Source: Fallopia convolvulus
Lineage: Eukaryota; Streptophyta; Magnoliopsida; Caryophyllales; Polygonaceae
Direction: 5' to 3'
DNA: 64,000 bases
NCBI GenBank assembly: GCA_964016875.1
Contig: OZ024724.1
Span: 46,057,820-46,121,819, forward strand
This document shows positions 20,140 to 30,160 of this stretch, one piece after another. Both the position numbers and the translations under genes were made by a program. The stretch's first letter is position 1; the number at the start of each line of letters is the position of its first letter. A model generated the notes under the pieces. It made no database searches. It had not been told where the DNA came from and worked only from the letters and a program-made list of their open reading frames with translations.

Positions 20140-20219
20140 GGAGGGGTAAGGGTAGAAGGGGGGGTGGGGGTGGCGTCTAGGGTTAAAAAAGATAGAGTAG
20201 GTTAGAATTACTTACCTGC

Positions 20220-20961
20220 TGATGTGAGCCCCACCAGGACGGCTAGCCAAGACGAGGAGGACTTGTCCGTGCGCTCCGATGGACCGATCACACGAGCTAG
20301 GACTCGGGCCATAACCCGAGAGCCACTTCGTCCATCATCGTGCGCGCCATCGCAAGCCACGGCGCAACCACCGGCGCGCCCCTCTCCACATGCCTCGTCA
20401 CCATAGGCGCGCCGAGTCTCCAGCCCGACGCATCGCACCGCAGCACCGAGAACCTCCTTCTCGGCACCGTTCCAGTCGCGAGCATCGAGCCACATGCCAC
20501 GCCGGGGTGGCCCGGCGTGGGAACTTGAGGTTCCTGCGCGACTCGGCCTCGACACTCGAGGTCCGAGCGCGCGCCAGCCTCGGCACGCCGATGCCGTGCC
20601 ACGCGCTTGCCAGCGTCGCGACACGCCCTTGGCGCGCCAGAGCCTTGTCACGGCCTTGTTGCGACACTCGCGACTAGGCCACCGTGACCTATTTTATTTC
20701 TTACTATTTTTAGAACTATTTCCATTCCGAAACATTGCTACTTATGTTCTTACTATTTTTATGCATTTTGGGCTTGGGCTTAATGGTTGGGCCGCATGCT
20801 TGCTTCCCCCTTCATTTCCCCATGCCGCCGCCTAGGTTTTGCTAGCTAGGGCGCGCCTCCTTCTCCTATATAAGGAGCACGCCCCTCTATGTATTTCTCA
20901 CACTTTGATTAACATACCTAATTGCTGTCGAGATTACTCCAGAAGTATTTACTAAGGCGTC
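20220..20961 (+). repeat. 5' LTR of element D, first piece
   Basis: 742 bp matching 28926-29667. The first about 470 bp is unusually GC- and CpG-rich compared with everything around it, and in the 3' copy it encodes the pol C-terminus. CCTATATAAGG near 20870 is the TATA box. It is cut at GCGTC by element H and continues at 26668. Confidence 0.9.
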
Positions 20962-22479
20962 TGATGTTCGCATTTTTGGTATAGTTTTTGATAGGTTTTC
21001 TTTGCTTATTAGGATTAATTTTGTCTAGTTTAGGTTTAGTTTTAAGTGTTTTTAGTTAGTTTTGCATAAATCTACGAAAAGGGTGGAATCTACGCTATTT
21101 TGTGTATTTTGCAGGTTTTAGCAAGGAATGGAGCTAAATGGAGCTAATATTGGAGCATCACAGTGAAGGACGGGAAAGTGCAAGATTTAAGAAGTCAAAG
21201 CTCAAGAAAACGAGAGAAGGTGTTGAAGAAAACAAAACCCCAGACTCGTTAACGAGGTTGTGAAGGGTCGTTAACGAGGCCACGAAGAAGAAGATTTCGG
21301 AGTATTATTTTATTATTCACCGATCTTGAGCGGGAATTTATTTCCGTATCGGTTGAGTATCTTTTTAGAATCTTTTTGGGTTGTCAGAATATGTATTTTA
21401 GGGTTTAATATCTTTCTAGATTTTATTTCTATCTTTTAGAGATTGTTTCTATCTTTTTAGGAAAGTTTTTTATCTTTTAGCCTTTTTAGTTTTTTAGGAT
21501 TTTCTAGTATAAATACCCTTCTATCTAGCATAGAAAGAAAGGGGGGCTGAATTTGGAGTAGAGTTTTAGAGTTAGTTTTGGAGGAGAAGGAAGGCCGAAG
21601 GAGAGAGAGCCGGATCGGTTCGGTGACGAGGTTCGGTGACGACGGTTTCCGAGGTTCGTTGATCGAGTTTGTGGTTCGGGGATTGTTTTGTTTTGGTTTT
21701 CTTCTGATTCTCTGTAAGACGATATTTTTGTTATTAATTTAAGTTTGAGTTTTGTTTCAATGTTTGTTTTTATTGAAGTTTTTAGTTTCTTAATCATGAG
21801 TAGTGAGTAGTCTATTTTTCTAGGGTCGGGGTTAAGCCCGGCATGGTTGATCATGTTTGATGAAGTAAGATAGTATTTTGAATGCCTTTTATTTTTTATT
21901 GAGATTGTTTGTTGTGCTTAATACCGAAACGGGAGTTGAGGTAATTTGATTTTTAACTTGATTGAAAGAGAAAGTTAGTAACTTGAAGGTTGATATTGTT
22001 TGAAAACGGAAGTTTCAAGCTTTAGATCCAAAACAAGCAATTAAGTGAGTTAGTTTATGAAAATAGATTAATTTACTTGTCAAGTCAATGAAAGTTGATG
22101 ACTCTATCTATTTAAAGGCATGATCTTATCTTCTTACGAATTCTTATGCTTGGCTATGTTGTGGTGTCCCTTATCCTAGATATTTGTTTTTATTGAATTA
22201 TTTCTGATAAATCTTCGTTGCTGAATGCTTGCTTCGGGACCGAGTGTTAATAAGAATTTTATTAGCTCGTTATTTGATATTTTTGTGTACGGTGGTTCGG
22301 TAACGACCCTGACAAGGTCGTTAACGAGGCATCTTGTGAGTGATTGTGTTTGATTTTATTTGATTTTTATTAGATTGATAGACAAACAACCTTGCTTTCT
22401 GTGGAACGATCCTGACTCCACTGTACTCAGCGGGGTCTTGACTTATAAATTTATTTGTTGTCACGAAACCCTCTCAACA
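20962..22479 (+). repeat. 5' LTR of element H
   Basis: 1518 bp from TGATGTTCGC to CTCTCAACA, same family as B and E LTRs. TATAAATA is at 21508-21515. Palindrome pairs are near 21245-21276 and 22299-22330. A conserved LTR 3' segment with ggggtcttgac is at 22431-22441. Confidence 0.9.
21508..21515 (+). promoter_or_regulatory. TATA box of the H LTR
   Basis: TATAAATACCCTTCTATC, same sequence and relative place as in B. Confidence 0.7.
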
Positions 22480-22482
22480 AAT

Positions 22483-22500
22483 TGGCGTCGTTGCCGGGGA
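22483..22500 (+). other. Primer-binding site of element H (tRNA-Asp type)
   Basis: TGGCGTCGTTGCCGGGGA, three bases after the LTR. It differs at one base from the B site (46192-46209). The tRNA-Asp primer is a hallmark of Athila/Tat-type gypsy elements. Confidence 0.88.
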
Positions 22501-22593
22501 AGCAACGAGTTGTTAGTTTATCTGTGGGATCGGAACTAGCCCGACCCCGTTTTTGTTTTTAATTTTTGTTTTCTTTGTTTGTTTTCTCAGTGT

Positions 22594-23860
22594 ATGCCGG
22601 TAGGACGAAGAAGGCTTCAGTTTGATAGCTCCAGTTATTACTCAGAACCCGAATGTTCCCTGCACCGACGACTCCGAGAAAACCGAGCCATGGCCACAGA
22701 TGAAGAGATGGCTCGAGAGTTAGAGATCCTCCGGACCCAGATGGAGGCATTAAAAGCCAAGAAGGACGGCGCTGATGCAGACAAGGCTCGACTGCAAGAA
22801 GAGCTAAACGCCTATCCAAGGAATGCCAAGCAATACATGCATCCGGAACTGATGGTGCCATAATCTCCTATTGTGCTTCCTGCGATAGAGAAACCTTTTG
22901 ATATCAAGTCTCAATTTATATCCTTGATTATACGGGCTCAGTTTGAAGGGAAACCTCCTGAGTGCCCTATGGAGCATATTAGAAATTTTCTTGATTTATG
23001 TGACACCATAGCTGCTGAAGGTGTCTCACTAGAATATGTTCTGTTAAAATCTTTTAGATGGTCACTTACTGGAAAGGCCCTGAACTGGTTAGAGAGCCTA
23101 CCTTCTAAGTCTATCAGGACTTGGAAAGCTTTGTATGATCAATTTCTTACAAAGTTTTCCCCTCCTGCTAAGACAACGGAGTTAAGGAAACGCATCACCT
23201 CTTATCACCAGTTGCCTAATGAGACATTTGTTGAAACATGGGAAAGATTTAAAGAGATGCTTAGACAATGCCCTACTCATGGGCAACCTTTATATGTATT
23301 GCAAGAAATCTTTTTCCAGGGTATCAACGCGGAAACCAAGAATCGCATCAACACGCATACCGCGTGCGGTTTTATAGAGATGAACCCGACAGAGGCGTGG
23401 GAACTGTTGGACAAGCTGGCGAATTACGATGCTATGTACGGAACCCAGCAAGCTCCACAAATTCAAAAACGTCTCTATGTGCCCAATCGAGATGAAGTTG
23501 ACCCCGATGTTAAAAATCAATTCTTAAAAGATGAGGTCAACCGTTTGAGGAAACAGGTAAGTTTTCTGAAATCCTCTCAATCATGTCAAGAATGTGGTTC
23601 TTCTGCGCATAGTACTTCTGCTTGCACTAACATTGAGCAGGTTAGAACCGCTGAGACGATAGCTGAGATGAATTACATGATAGGACCCTACAGGAACCAA
23701 CCTAATTATAATGACAGGTCGAACAACTATCAATCATGGGGCAATCAGAATGCAAATCATAATTACACAGGGCCCCGCAAGATAGACGACCTGCACCATA
23801 TCGACCTCCAGGCCATCAGGAGACACCATCATAGGCTCAAGAGATTAAAGAGGGCATCAA
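22594..23860 (+). pseudogene. gag: Element H gag
   Basis: It starts at ATG 22594 (MPVGRRRLQ), followed by a Glu/Lys-rich helix (MARELEILRTQMEALK) and the gypsy Gag domain. A TAA at 22861-22863 interrupts the frame after about 89 codons and the Gag domain continues in the same frame to about 23780. A zinc-knuckle-like CQECGSSAHSTSAC (C-x2-C-x4-H-x4-C) lies near 23585-23628. Around 23775-23860 a frame change and a short deletion shift coding into the next frame, which carries the protease. Confidence 0.85.
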
Positions 23861-23864
23861 TGGA

Positions 23865-25226
23865 TTGGATAAAAGATGGGGAGAGTTCGATATTTGGAAG
23901 AAGAGTATTGATTCCCAACTAGGAGACCTTGCTGCACGGATCCCAAGACCACAAGGGCAACTCCCAGGTCGTCCCGAAGAGAACCCTAGAGGCCAAATAG
24001 CAGCAGTACACCTTAGAAGCGGGAAGACACTACCGGAGAGAGTTCAAGCTGAAGAGAAGGAGGAACAAGATCTCCCCAGCCAGCTCGTTAACGAGCCAGC
24101 GAGAGCTAGTACCGAACCTACAAGCCAGGATGACGAGGCTCCGAGGATTTCTTACGAGCCCAGCCCAAGTAAGTTTTCTAAACCGAGTCCTCCTCTCAAT
24201 CCCAGGCTCGTTAACGACCCCACCAGGGTCGGTAACGACCCGCCGAGGACACCGAACGACCCCAGTGTCGACCCGGTACTCTCACCTCTCGAGCCTAACT
24301 TGGTCCCGAGAATGGTGAAAACTCTTCCATTTCCAGTTAAGAAATATATGGACTCTACTGAGAGTAAGTTCAAGCGTTTCGTTAAGATTCTTCAGGGCAT
24401 TAATATTTCCATCCCATTCGTGGAGGCCCTAAGCGAAATGCCGGCTTACACAAAATTCTTGAAAGATATTCTTAGCAGGAAAAGATCTATTACAGAGCTG
24501 CAGGACGAGGTCAGATCCATAGCTCTTCCAGAAAAGCTTGGAGATCCTGGGAGGTTTGCAATCACAATCGGCATAGGCAACCACAAGTTCAAAGCTTTAT
24601 GCGATCTTGGTGCCAGTGCTAGTCTTGTTCCACTCTCAATTTGGTCTAAAGCCAATATGGGACCACTGGAACCAGTAGACATGAATCTGTACATGGCAGA
24701 TGAGTCAAGTGTCAAAGCGACAGGAGTAGTGGACGATTACCCTATTCAAGTCGGGAAATTCTTTATACGGAATGATTTTATTGTCCTTGATATGCCGGAA
24801 AACCCTCATGTTCCCATAATTCTCGGGCGACCATTCTTAGCCATAGCAGGAGAAAGAGTTGATGTGCGTAAGGGACTCCTCACTTTTGATATAGGAGAGG
24901 AACGGGTGGAATTCAATTTAGATCAGAAAGCTAACGACCCAATTGGAGTGGCACAACTAGAGTTGACTCAACCCGAACCAAACACCACAGTCCCTACCGA
25001 GCCACATCTGCCGATCAATGATGCTCCCATGCACAAAGGCCCTACTACAGAGGTTACAGAAAAGTCCAAACCACCTTGGCTTTCGGACTACACCAATAAC
25101 CCAGGGATATCGAGCATACTGATAGAAGAAGAAGGTCTTAATTTAGCAATTCAAGTGCACAGAGGCAGTAAAGCTACGGGCAAGGTATCTCAAGAACCTA
25201 ACATGGCCAGACATGAACCACCATGA
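23865..25226 (+). pseudogene. pol: Element H gag C-terminus and aspartic protease
   Basis: 453 codons. Residues about 20-60 carry the conserved RGQIAAVHLRSGKTLPER stretch, about 65-145 is a linker rich in VNEP/VNDP units encoded by palindromic repeats, and about 245-360 is the retropepsin-like domain with ALCDLGASASLVPLS, where DLG replaces the usual DTG/DSG (a known variant in Athila-type elements). The end (PPWLSDYTNNPG) resembles the stretch just before integrase in B ([14 protein letters not shown]), after which the frame stops. RT, RNase H and integrase are therefore missing by an internal deletion shared with element E. Confidence 0.8.
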
Positions 25227-25250
25227 GACTAGCAAGAGAGCTCGTCGAGC

Positions 25251-25296
25251 TAACGACGTTAAACATAGCGCTTACGGGAGGCAACCCGCTTTTTAG
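25251..25296 (+). other. Conserved post-pol motif with small hairpin, H copy
   Basis: It contains TAACGACGTTAAACATAGCG, then CTTACGGGAGGCAACCCGC with a CGGG/CCCG stem and AGGCAA loop, followed by a T-rich run. Copies at 30096-30142 (B, minus) and 49766-49810 (E). It follows the last polyprotein stop in each. Function unknown. Confidence 0.55.
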
Positions 25297-26134
25297 AATA
25301 GGTTTAGTTTATTTTATTTTATTTTTATTTTTCTTTTAGATTATTTCCTAGCTTTCTTTTATTTTTCTTTTTTAGTTTTTAATAGGATAGAAATAAGATT
25401 TTTGAGCTAACAAAATTTCAGGAAAAAAAGGGGGTCGAAATTCACTCAAGGAGGCTACGATAGCTCGTTAACGACCCACCCAGGGTCGTTAACGACCCAG
25501 TTCGGATGACCCGATTCGTCACAATACGGGGCAGGTAAGTAATTCTAACCTAGTTAAACTTTTCTAACCCTAGCCGCCACCCCCTCTATCTTTACCCCTC
25601 CTATAAAAACCCTTCTACCCCTCCCAAAATTCTACCACAATCTCTCCCACATTCACTCTCAAACCCAAAACTCTCTCAAGCCCCTTTCCCTTCTCTCCCA
25701 CCGAGTCGGAAATCCCACGCTAACGACCACCGGAGACGCCATCGTTACCGGAGTTCGAAAGCTATTCACCGTCGACGACGAGCTCGTTAACATACCCCGA
25801 TTCCGACCCTTGTCCTTTTAATTCTCGGTTCTCCGGTATGATTTCTAAACCCTTGCTTGAATTTGCATGATTGATTATCTATAGGGTTAAATTTCATATT
25901 TTGAATCATGATTTTTTTTTAGGGAGATCGATGAGCATGCTTAAATTCCGTTCTAAAAATTCTTGATTGTGCTTAGTTGTTCATGTTTTAGGTAAGATTA
26001 TTCATGATAGATTAGCTATTGTAACCCTTTAGTTAAAGAAGCATGAATTTTTCTTGTTCTAGATCTAAAAGTTCGAACTTTGCATGTCAAAATTCCGGGT
26101 AATTTTTAGCATGTTCGGGATGGATAATTGAGCA
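25297..26134 (+). other. Post-pol spacer of H with internal promoter and leader exon
   Basis: No ORF. TATAAAA at 25602-25608 in CTCCTATAAAAACCCTTC is followed by a CT-rich leader to a donor-like CCG|GTATGATTT at 25836. Palindrome pair at 25464-25496. Homologous to 49811-50640 (E). The acceptor and ORF that should follow are lost in the rearrangement. Confidence 0.6.
25602..25608 (+). promoter_or_regulatory. Internal TATA box of element H
   Basis: TATAAAA followed by ACCCTTCTACCCC. Third copy of the arrangement seen at 20133 (B) and 50112 (E). Confidence 0.5.
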
Positions 26135-26662
26135 TTAATGAAGTGCAGGGTCGTTAACGAGCCTGGGTGGGTCGTTAACGACCCGCCGAGAGCAAAACCA
26201 GTAATTTCCGAAATTAAATCTACCTCTAATTCAGCACAAATCAAGCATGCAATCTTCTATTATTCTCCACAATTCCCTCATTGGGTAAAAGCACCAGTGT
26301 GGAGGAACCACACTGGTGATAAGAGGTGATGCGCCGTACTTGGCTTTGGCTGCTCAAAATCACATCGTCCACCCGGGGTGGAGATGGAGACCTGTGGTTC
26401 CTCCTCTTCTTCTGGGCTCGGGTAGCGGGTCTGCTTGAACTAGCCATGGATCCTACAAAATAATCGAAAATTCTTGATAACCACCTTTCCTAAACGGAAG
26501 TTCCTCTCAACAAATTGGAATTTATATTGGTAACGTAGCCTCCTTGAGTGAATTTCGACCATTTTTGCTTGTTTTGACAAATCTTGGGTGGAGAGTATTG
26601 GTGATATAAGTTCCAATTTCTATGAGTTTTTGTATATAGGATGAGTTGAGAGATTGATATTG
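26135..26662 (+). other. Patchwork 3' end of element H with inverted Athila ORF start
   Basis: About 530 bp of joined fragments. 26140-26290 is the ORF leader in reverse sense (matches 19450-19600). A perfect 11-bp foldback lies at 26292-26318 (CACCAGTGTGG / CCACACTGGTG, 5-bp loop). Then a reverse gag snippet (26311-26330), then a reverse ORF start encoding MASSSRPATRAQKKRRN (26447 down to about 26332), then an LTR-end/primer-site snippet (CTCTCAACAAATTGG, near 26506-26520), then 3' untranslated sequence. No 3' LTR is present. Confidence 0.75.
26292..26318. repeat. Perfect 11-bp inverted repeat with 5-bp loop
   Basis: CACCAGTGTGG, AGGAA, CCACACTGGTG. It sits at the join between two reversed fragments in H and is typical of a foldback or template-switch joint. 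Confidence 0.85.
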
Positions 26663-26857
26663 GCGTCAACCCAAATTCTCTTCTCATCCCATATTCCTTA
26701 GTTCTCCCTCAAAAGAGAGCACCTTCTCATCCTTTCAATTCTATTCTCACCAAAGTCTAGTCGATTCGACTCTAAAATCTATCCAATCGTGCGTGAGACA
26801 ACCATTTACGAGTCCATCTTCGATCCTCTCGTGAATCTCCCAACGGGGTTCACATCA
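26663..26857 (+). repeat. 5' LTR of element D, second piece
   Basis: GCGTC (26663-26667, TSD of H) then the last 190 bp of the D LTR, matching 29666-29855 and ending in GGTTCACATCA. Confidence 0.9.
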
Positions 26858-26859
26858 AC

Positions 26860-26872
26860 TGGCATCAGAGCC
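26860..26872 (+). other. Primer-binding site of element D
   Basis: TGGCATCAGAGCC two bases after the LTR: an initiator-Met site (TGGTATCAGAGCC) with one transition. Confidence 0.8.
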
Positions 26873-27429
26873 TCAGATTGCGTAAGTCTTTCTCTCGCTT
26901 TTACTCGTTTTTTGCACGAATTTTTTTTTTCTTCTCCACCATTTTCATTAGCTTCCGCCATATCTACCATCATTCACTTAGATCCATCGTTATTTTCTTC
27001 AAAAAAATCAGAAAAATCAACAAAAAAATCGCCAAAACCCCACCGATTTGCACTAGTTTCGGTTCATCATCTTAAGTTTTCGAGCTTGCTTGCATTCTTC
27101 ATGTTTGTTTGAATTGATTGATTTGTGCACGTCGAAAATATCTTCTGTTTGTGTTAAGATTCGGTCCGATCTTGGCCGATCTCGTGTTTGTTAGAAAAGG
27201 CAAGGATCTCGCAAGATTTTGTTAGTTGCCGAATATTCAAAAAAAAAATCAATTGGATAAGTAAAGCCAAAATAAGGCAACCTTATCCTAGTCAATTAAA
27301 AAAAAGAAAAGATTTTGTGGGGACACACAAGCCAAAATAAGACAAGTGTTTCCATATTTGCATTTATTTGATTCGGCCCCCTTGATTGCATATCTTTCCA
27401 TATCTTCTCCAATATGAGCTCTACGCTCT
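26873..27429 (+). other. Leader of element D up to the deletion joint
   Basis: AT-rich leader without a supported ORF. Somewhere before about 27430 it passes directly into RNase H sequence, so gag, protease and RT are gone. An imperfectly repeated phrase (gccaaaataag near 27267 and 27332) is present. Confidence 0.65.
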
Positions 27430-27664
27430 TATTCGGGTCCTAAAGACGTGGCAACATTATCTCTAGCCAAGCGAGTTCGTAATTCATACGGATCACGCGG
27501 CCTTGGCTTATCTTAAGAGTCAAACGACTCTTAATAGGCGCCACACACGTTGGGTTGAGTTTATGGAGACGTTCCCTTATGTCATTGCTCACAAAAAAGA
27601 AAAGAGAACGTCGCCGCCGACGCTCTCTCTCGAAGGTACGTTTTACTCACCCAATTACATACAA
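27430..27664 (+). pseudogene. pol: Element D RNase H remnant
   Basis: The frame reads TWQHYL, a TAG, then [17 protein letters not shown] and [16 protein letters not shown], the C-terminal part of gypsy RNase H. After about 27600 the frame changes, and an ADALSRR-type ending is in the integrase frame. It carries at least one stop and one frameshift. Confidence 0.75.
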
Positions 27665-27666
27665 AA

Positions 27667-28878
27667 ATGCTTGGTTTTGCTATGATCAAGGAGTTGTACG
27701 CCTCAGATCCGTACTTCTCCTCCATCATAAAGAAACTTGAGCATTCGCGGATCCATGAGTCCTTCTTCTTGGACAACGGTTATCTTTACCGAGCTGGGAA
27801 GCTTTGCATTCCGGCATCTTCGGTGAGACATCTATTGCTCCAAGAGGCTCATGATGGCCGAGGCCATTTTGGCATAGCCAAAACGTTGGCAGCACTTCGT
27901 GAGCATTTCTTTTGGCCTCACATGGCTCGAGATGTTAACAAGTATTGTCAAAGTTGTGTGCCGTGCCATACTGCCAAGTCTCGGTCACAACCGCATGGAC
28001 TTTACACGCCACTTCCAATTCCGGACGCCCCGTGGGAAGATCTTTCAATGGATTTTATTACGGGCCTTCCGACGTTGAGGCGTGGAAAGGACTCTATTTT
28101 TGTAGTCGTGGACCGGTTTTCCAAAATGGCCCACTTTATTGCATGTAAAGGGACAAACAACGCGGTGGAAATCGCTAATTTGTTCTTTGAACATGTGGTA
28201 AAGCTACATGGTATTCCTAGAACTATTGTTAGTGATAGGGATACCAAGTTCTGCAGCCATTTTTGGAGGACGCTTTGGGGGAAGTTAGGAACACGACTCC
28301 TGTTTTCAACTGCTTATCACCCTCAGACCGATGGTCAGACTGAGGTGACAAATCGGACCTTGGGCACTCTTCTTCGGACGATGCTCAAGGCAAACCCACA
28401 TCGGTGGGAGGACTTACTTTGCCATGTTGAGTTTGCATATAGCAGGTCCTTTCACTCTGCGACGAAGATGACCCCTTTCGAGGTGGTCTACGGGCGTAAT
28501 CCTCACACGCCTATGGATTTGGTGCCGTTGCCCTACAAGCCCGAGGAGCATGTCGACGCGGCCAACCGCGCCGACCACATCCGACGCCTACATGAGCACA
28601 CCAAGGCACAGCTGCTGCGACGCGCCGATCAATACGCGGCCCAGCGCAACAAGGGGCGCCGCGCGTTGATCTTCGAGCCCGGAGATTTGGTCTGGCTCCA
28701 TCTTCAGAAAGATCGTTTTCCCGTTGCTAGGAAGACGAAGCTCCACCCACGAGGGGACGGTCCCTTCAAGGTTCTCCGGCGTATCAACAACAACGCTTAC
28801 GTCCTCGACCTCCCGGGTAAATACAACGTTTACGCCTCCTTCAACGTCTCGGATCTATCTCCCTATGTAGATTCTTAG
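27667..28878 (+). CDS. pol: Element D integrase
   Basis: 403 codons open. The zinc finger includes HDGRGHFG and CQSCVPCH (residues about 59-100). The catalytic residues lie in MDFITGLP (first Asp, near 128), SDRDTKF (second Asp, near 188) and [10 protein letters not shown] (Glu, near 224). The C-terminal about 100 residues ([29 protein letters not shown]) are the GPY/F-type module of gypsy integrases. The ATG is internal to the pol frame, not a natural start. TAG at 28876-28878 ends it, but the same frame continues through the LTR boundary to 29234 with GPITRARTR, so the original pol C-terminus lay in the 3' LTR. Confidence 0.88.
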   Translation: MLGFAMIKELYASDPYFSSIIKKLEHSRIHESFFLDNGYLYRAGKLCIPASSVRHLLLQEAHDGRGHFGIAKTLAALREHFFWPHMARDVNKYCQSCVPCHTAKSRSQPHGLYTPLPIPDAPWEDLSMDFITGLPTLRRGKDSIFVVVDRFSKMAHFIACKGTNNAVEIANLFFEHVVKLHGIPRTIVSDRDTKFCSHFWRTLWGKLGTRLLFSTAYHPQTDGQTEVTNRTLGTLLRTMLKANPHRWEDLLCHVEFAYSRSFHSATKMTPFEVVYGRNPHTPMDLVPLPYKPEEHVDAANRADHIRRLHEHTKAQLLRRADQYAAQRNKGRRALIFEPGDLVWLHLQKDRFPVARKTKLHPRGDGPFKVLRRINNNAYVLDLPGKYNVYASFNVSDLSPYVDS

Positions 28879-28925
28879 TATCATGACAAGGAAACGGGGA
28901 CGTTTCCCACCCAAGGGGGGGAGGG

Positions 28926-29855
28926 TGATGTGAGCCCCACCAGGACGGCTAGCCAAGATGAGGAGGACTTGTCCGTGCGCTCCGATGGACCGATCACACG
29001 AGCTAGGACTCGGGCCATAACCCGAGCCACTTCGTCCATCATCGTGCGCGCCATCGCAAGCCACGGCGCAACCACCGGTGCGCCCCTCTCCACATGCCTC
29101 GTCACCATAGGCGCACCGAGTCTCCATCCCGACGCATCGCACCGCAGCGCCGAGAACCTCCTTCTCGGCACCGTTCCAGTCGCGAGCATCGAGCCACATG
29201 CCACGCCGGGCCACCCCGGCGTGGGAACTTGAGGTTCCTGCGTGCCTCGGCCTCGACACTCGAGGTCCGAGCGCGCGCCAGCTTCGGCACGCCGATGCCG
29301 TGCCGCACGCTTGCCAGCGTCGCGACACGCCCTTGGCGCGCCACAGCCTTGTCACGGCCTTGTCGCGACACTCGCGACTAGGCCACCGTGACCTATTTTA
29401 TTTCTTACTATTTTTAGAACTATTTCCATACCGAAACATTACTACTTATGTTCTTACTATTTTTATGCATTTTGGGCTTGGGCTTAATGGTTGGGCCGCA
29501 TGCTTGCTTCCCCCTTCATTTCCCCATGCCGCCGCCTAGGGTTTGCTAGCTAGGGCGCGCCTCCTTCTCCTATATAAAGAGCACGCCCCTCTATGTATTT
29601 CTCACGCTTTGATTAACATACCGAATTGCTGTCGAGATTACTCCAGAAGTATTTACTAAGGCGTCAACCCAAATTCTCTTCTCATCCCATATTCCTCAGT
29701 TCTCCCTCAAAAGAGAGCACCTTCTCATCCTTTCAATTCTCTTCTCACCAAAGTCTAGTCGATTCGACTCTAAAATCTATCCAACCGTGCGTGAGACGAC
29801 CATTTACGAGTCCATATTTGATCCTCTCGTGAATCTCCCAACGGGGTTCACATCA
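28926..29855 (+). repeat. 3' LTR of element D
   Basis: 930 bp, TGATGTGAGC to GTTCACATCA. GC-rich first half (28926-29395). The frame open from 28879 to 29234 overlaps it and encodes the GPITRAR tail. TATATAAA is at 29571-29578. TSD CCTGC follows. Confidence 0.92.
29571..29578 (+). promoter_or_regulatory. TATA box of the D 3' LTR
   Basis: CTCCTATATAAAGAGC; the 5' LTR has the same site near 20868-20876. Confidence 0.7.
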
Positions 29856-29860
29856 CCTGC

Positions 29861-30160
29861 CCCGTATTGTGACGAATCGGGTCTTCCGAACCGGGTCGTT
29901 AACGACCCTGGGTGGATCGTTAACGAGCCGTCGTGGCCTTCTTGAGTGATTTTTCGACCCCTTTCTCCTGAAATCTTGTTAGCTCTAAAAATCTAATTTC
30001 TATCCTAGTTAAAACTAAAAAATAAAATAAAAGAAAGCTAAGAAATAATCTAAAAAGAGAAAAAGAAAAGAAAAATAAACTAAGCTAAACCTATTCTAAA
30101 AAGGCGGGTTGCCTCCCGTAAGCGCTATGTTTAACGTCGTTAGCCCGACGAACTTCCTTG
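29861..30160 (-). other. Post-pol spacer of B, part near pol
   Basis: It continues 20219 after removal of D. It contains a palindrome pair at 29897-29929, an A-rich run (T-rich in element sense), and the conserved hairpin motif at 30096-30142. Confidence 0.65.
30096..30142 (-). other. Conserved post-pol motif with small hairpin, B copy
   Basis: Read on the minus strand, it matches 25251-25296 almost base for base. It lies just after the integrase stop. Confidence 0.55.

Larger units (their letters stand above)
20962..26662 (+). mobile_element. Element H: pol-less Athila derivative with a scrambled 3' end
   Basis: 5701 bp between GCGTC copies (20957-20961 and 26663-26667) inside the D 5' LTR. 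The left end is a normal LTR start. Order: 5' LTR (20962-22479), tRNA-Asp primer site, gag, protease, hairpin motif, internal promoter with leader exon. From about 26135 it becomes a patchwork of short family segments in both orientations, and it ends without a 3' LTR. It is the deepest insertion in the stack. Confidence 0.85.
20220..29855 (+). mobile_element. Element D: internally deleted chromovirus-type Ty3/gypsy retrotransposon
   Basis: Plus strand, inserted in the B spacer, TSD CCTGC (20215-20219 and 29856-29860). Without H it is about 3.9 kb. The 5' LTR is 742 + 190 bp, split by H; the 3' LTR is 930 bp (28926-29855). The interior keeps a primer site, leader, the tail of RNase H and integrase. 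Gag, protease and RT are deleted. Integrase style and a GPITRAR motif after it point to the chromovirus (Reina-like) group, judged from memory of the family. Confidence 0.9.

Noticed and set aside
20208..20835. Several overlapping 60-150 codon frames on both strands
   Set aside because: They lie in the GC-rich half of the D LTR, where stop codons are rare in all frames. The same frames recur at 28855-29539 in the other LTR; only the pol-tail frame has support.
22594..25226. H as an intact autonomous element
   Set aside because: Gag has a stop and a frame change, pol is missing and there is no 3' LTR.
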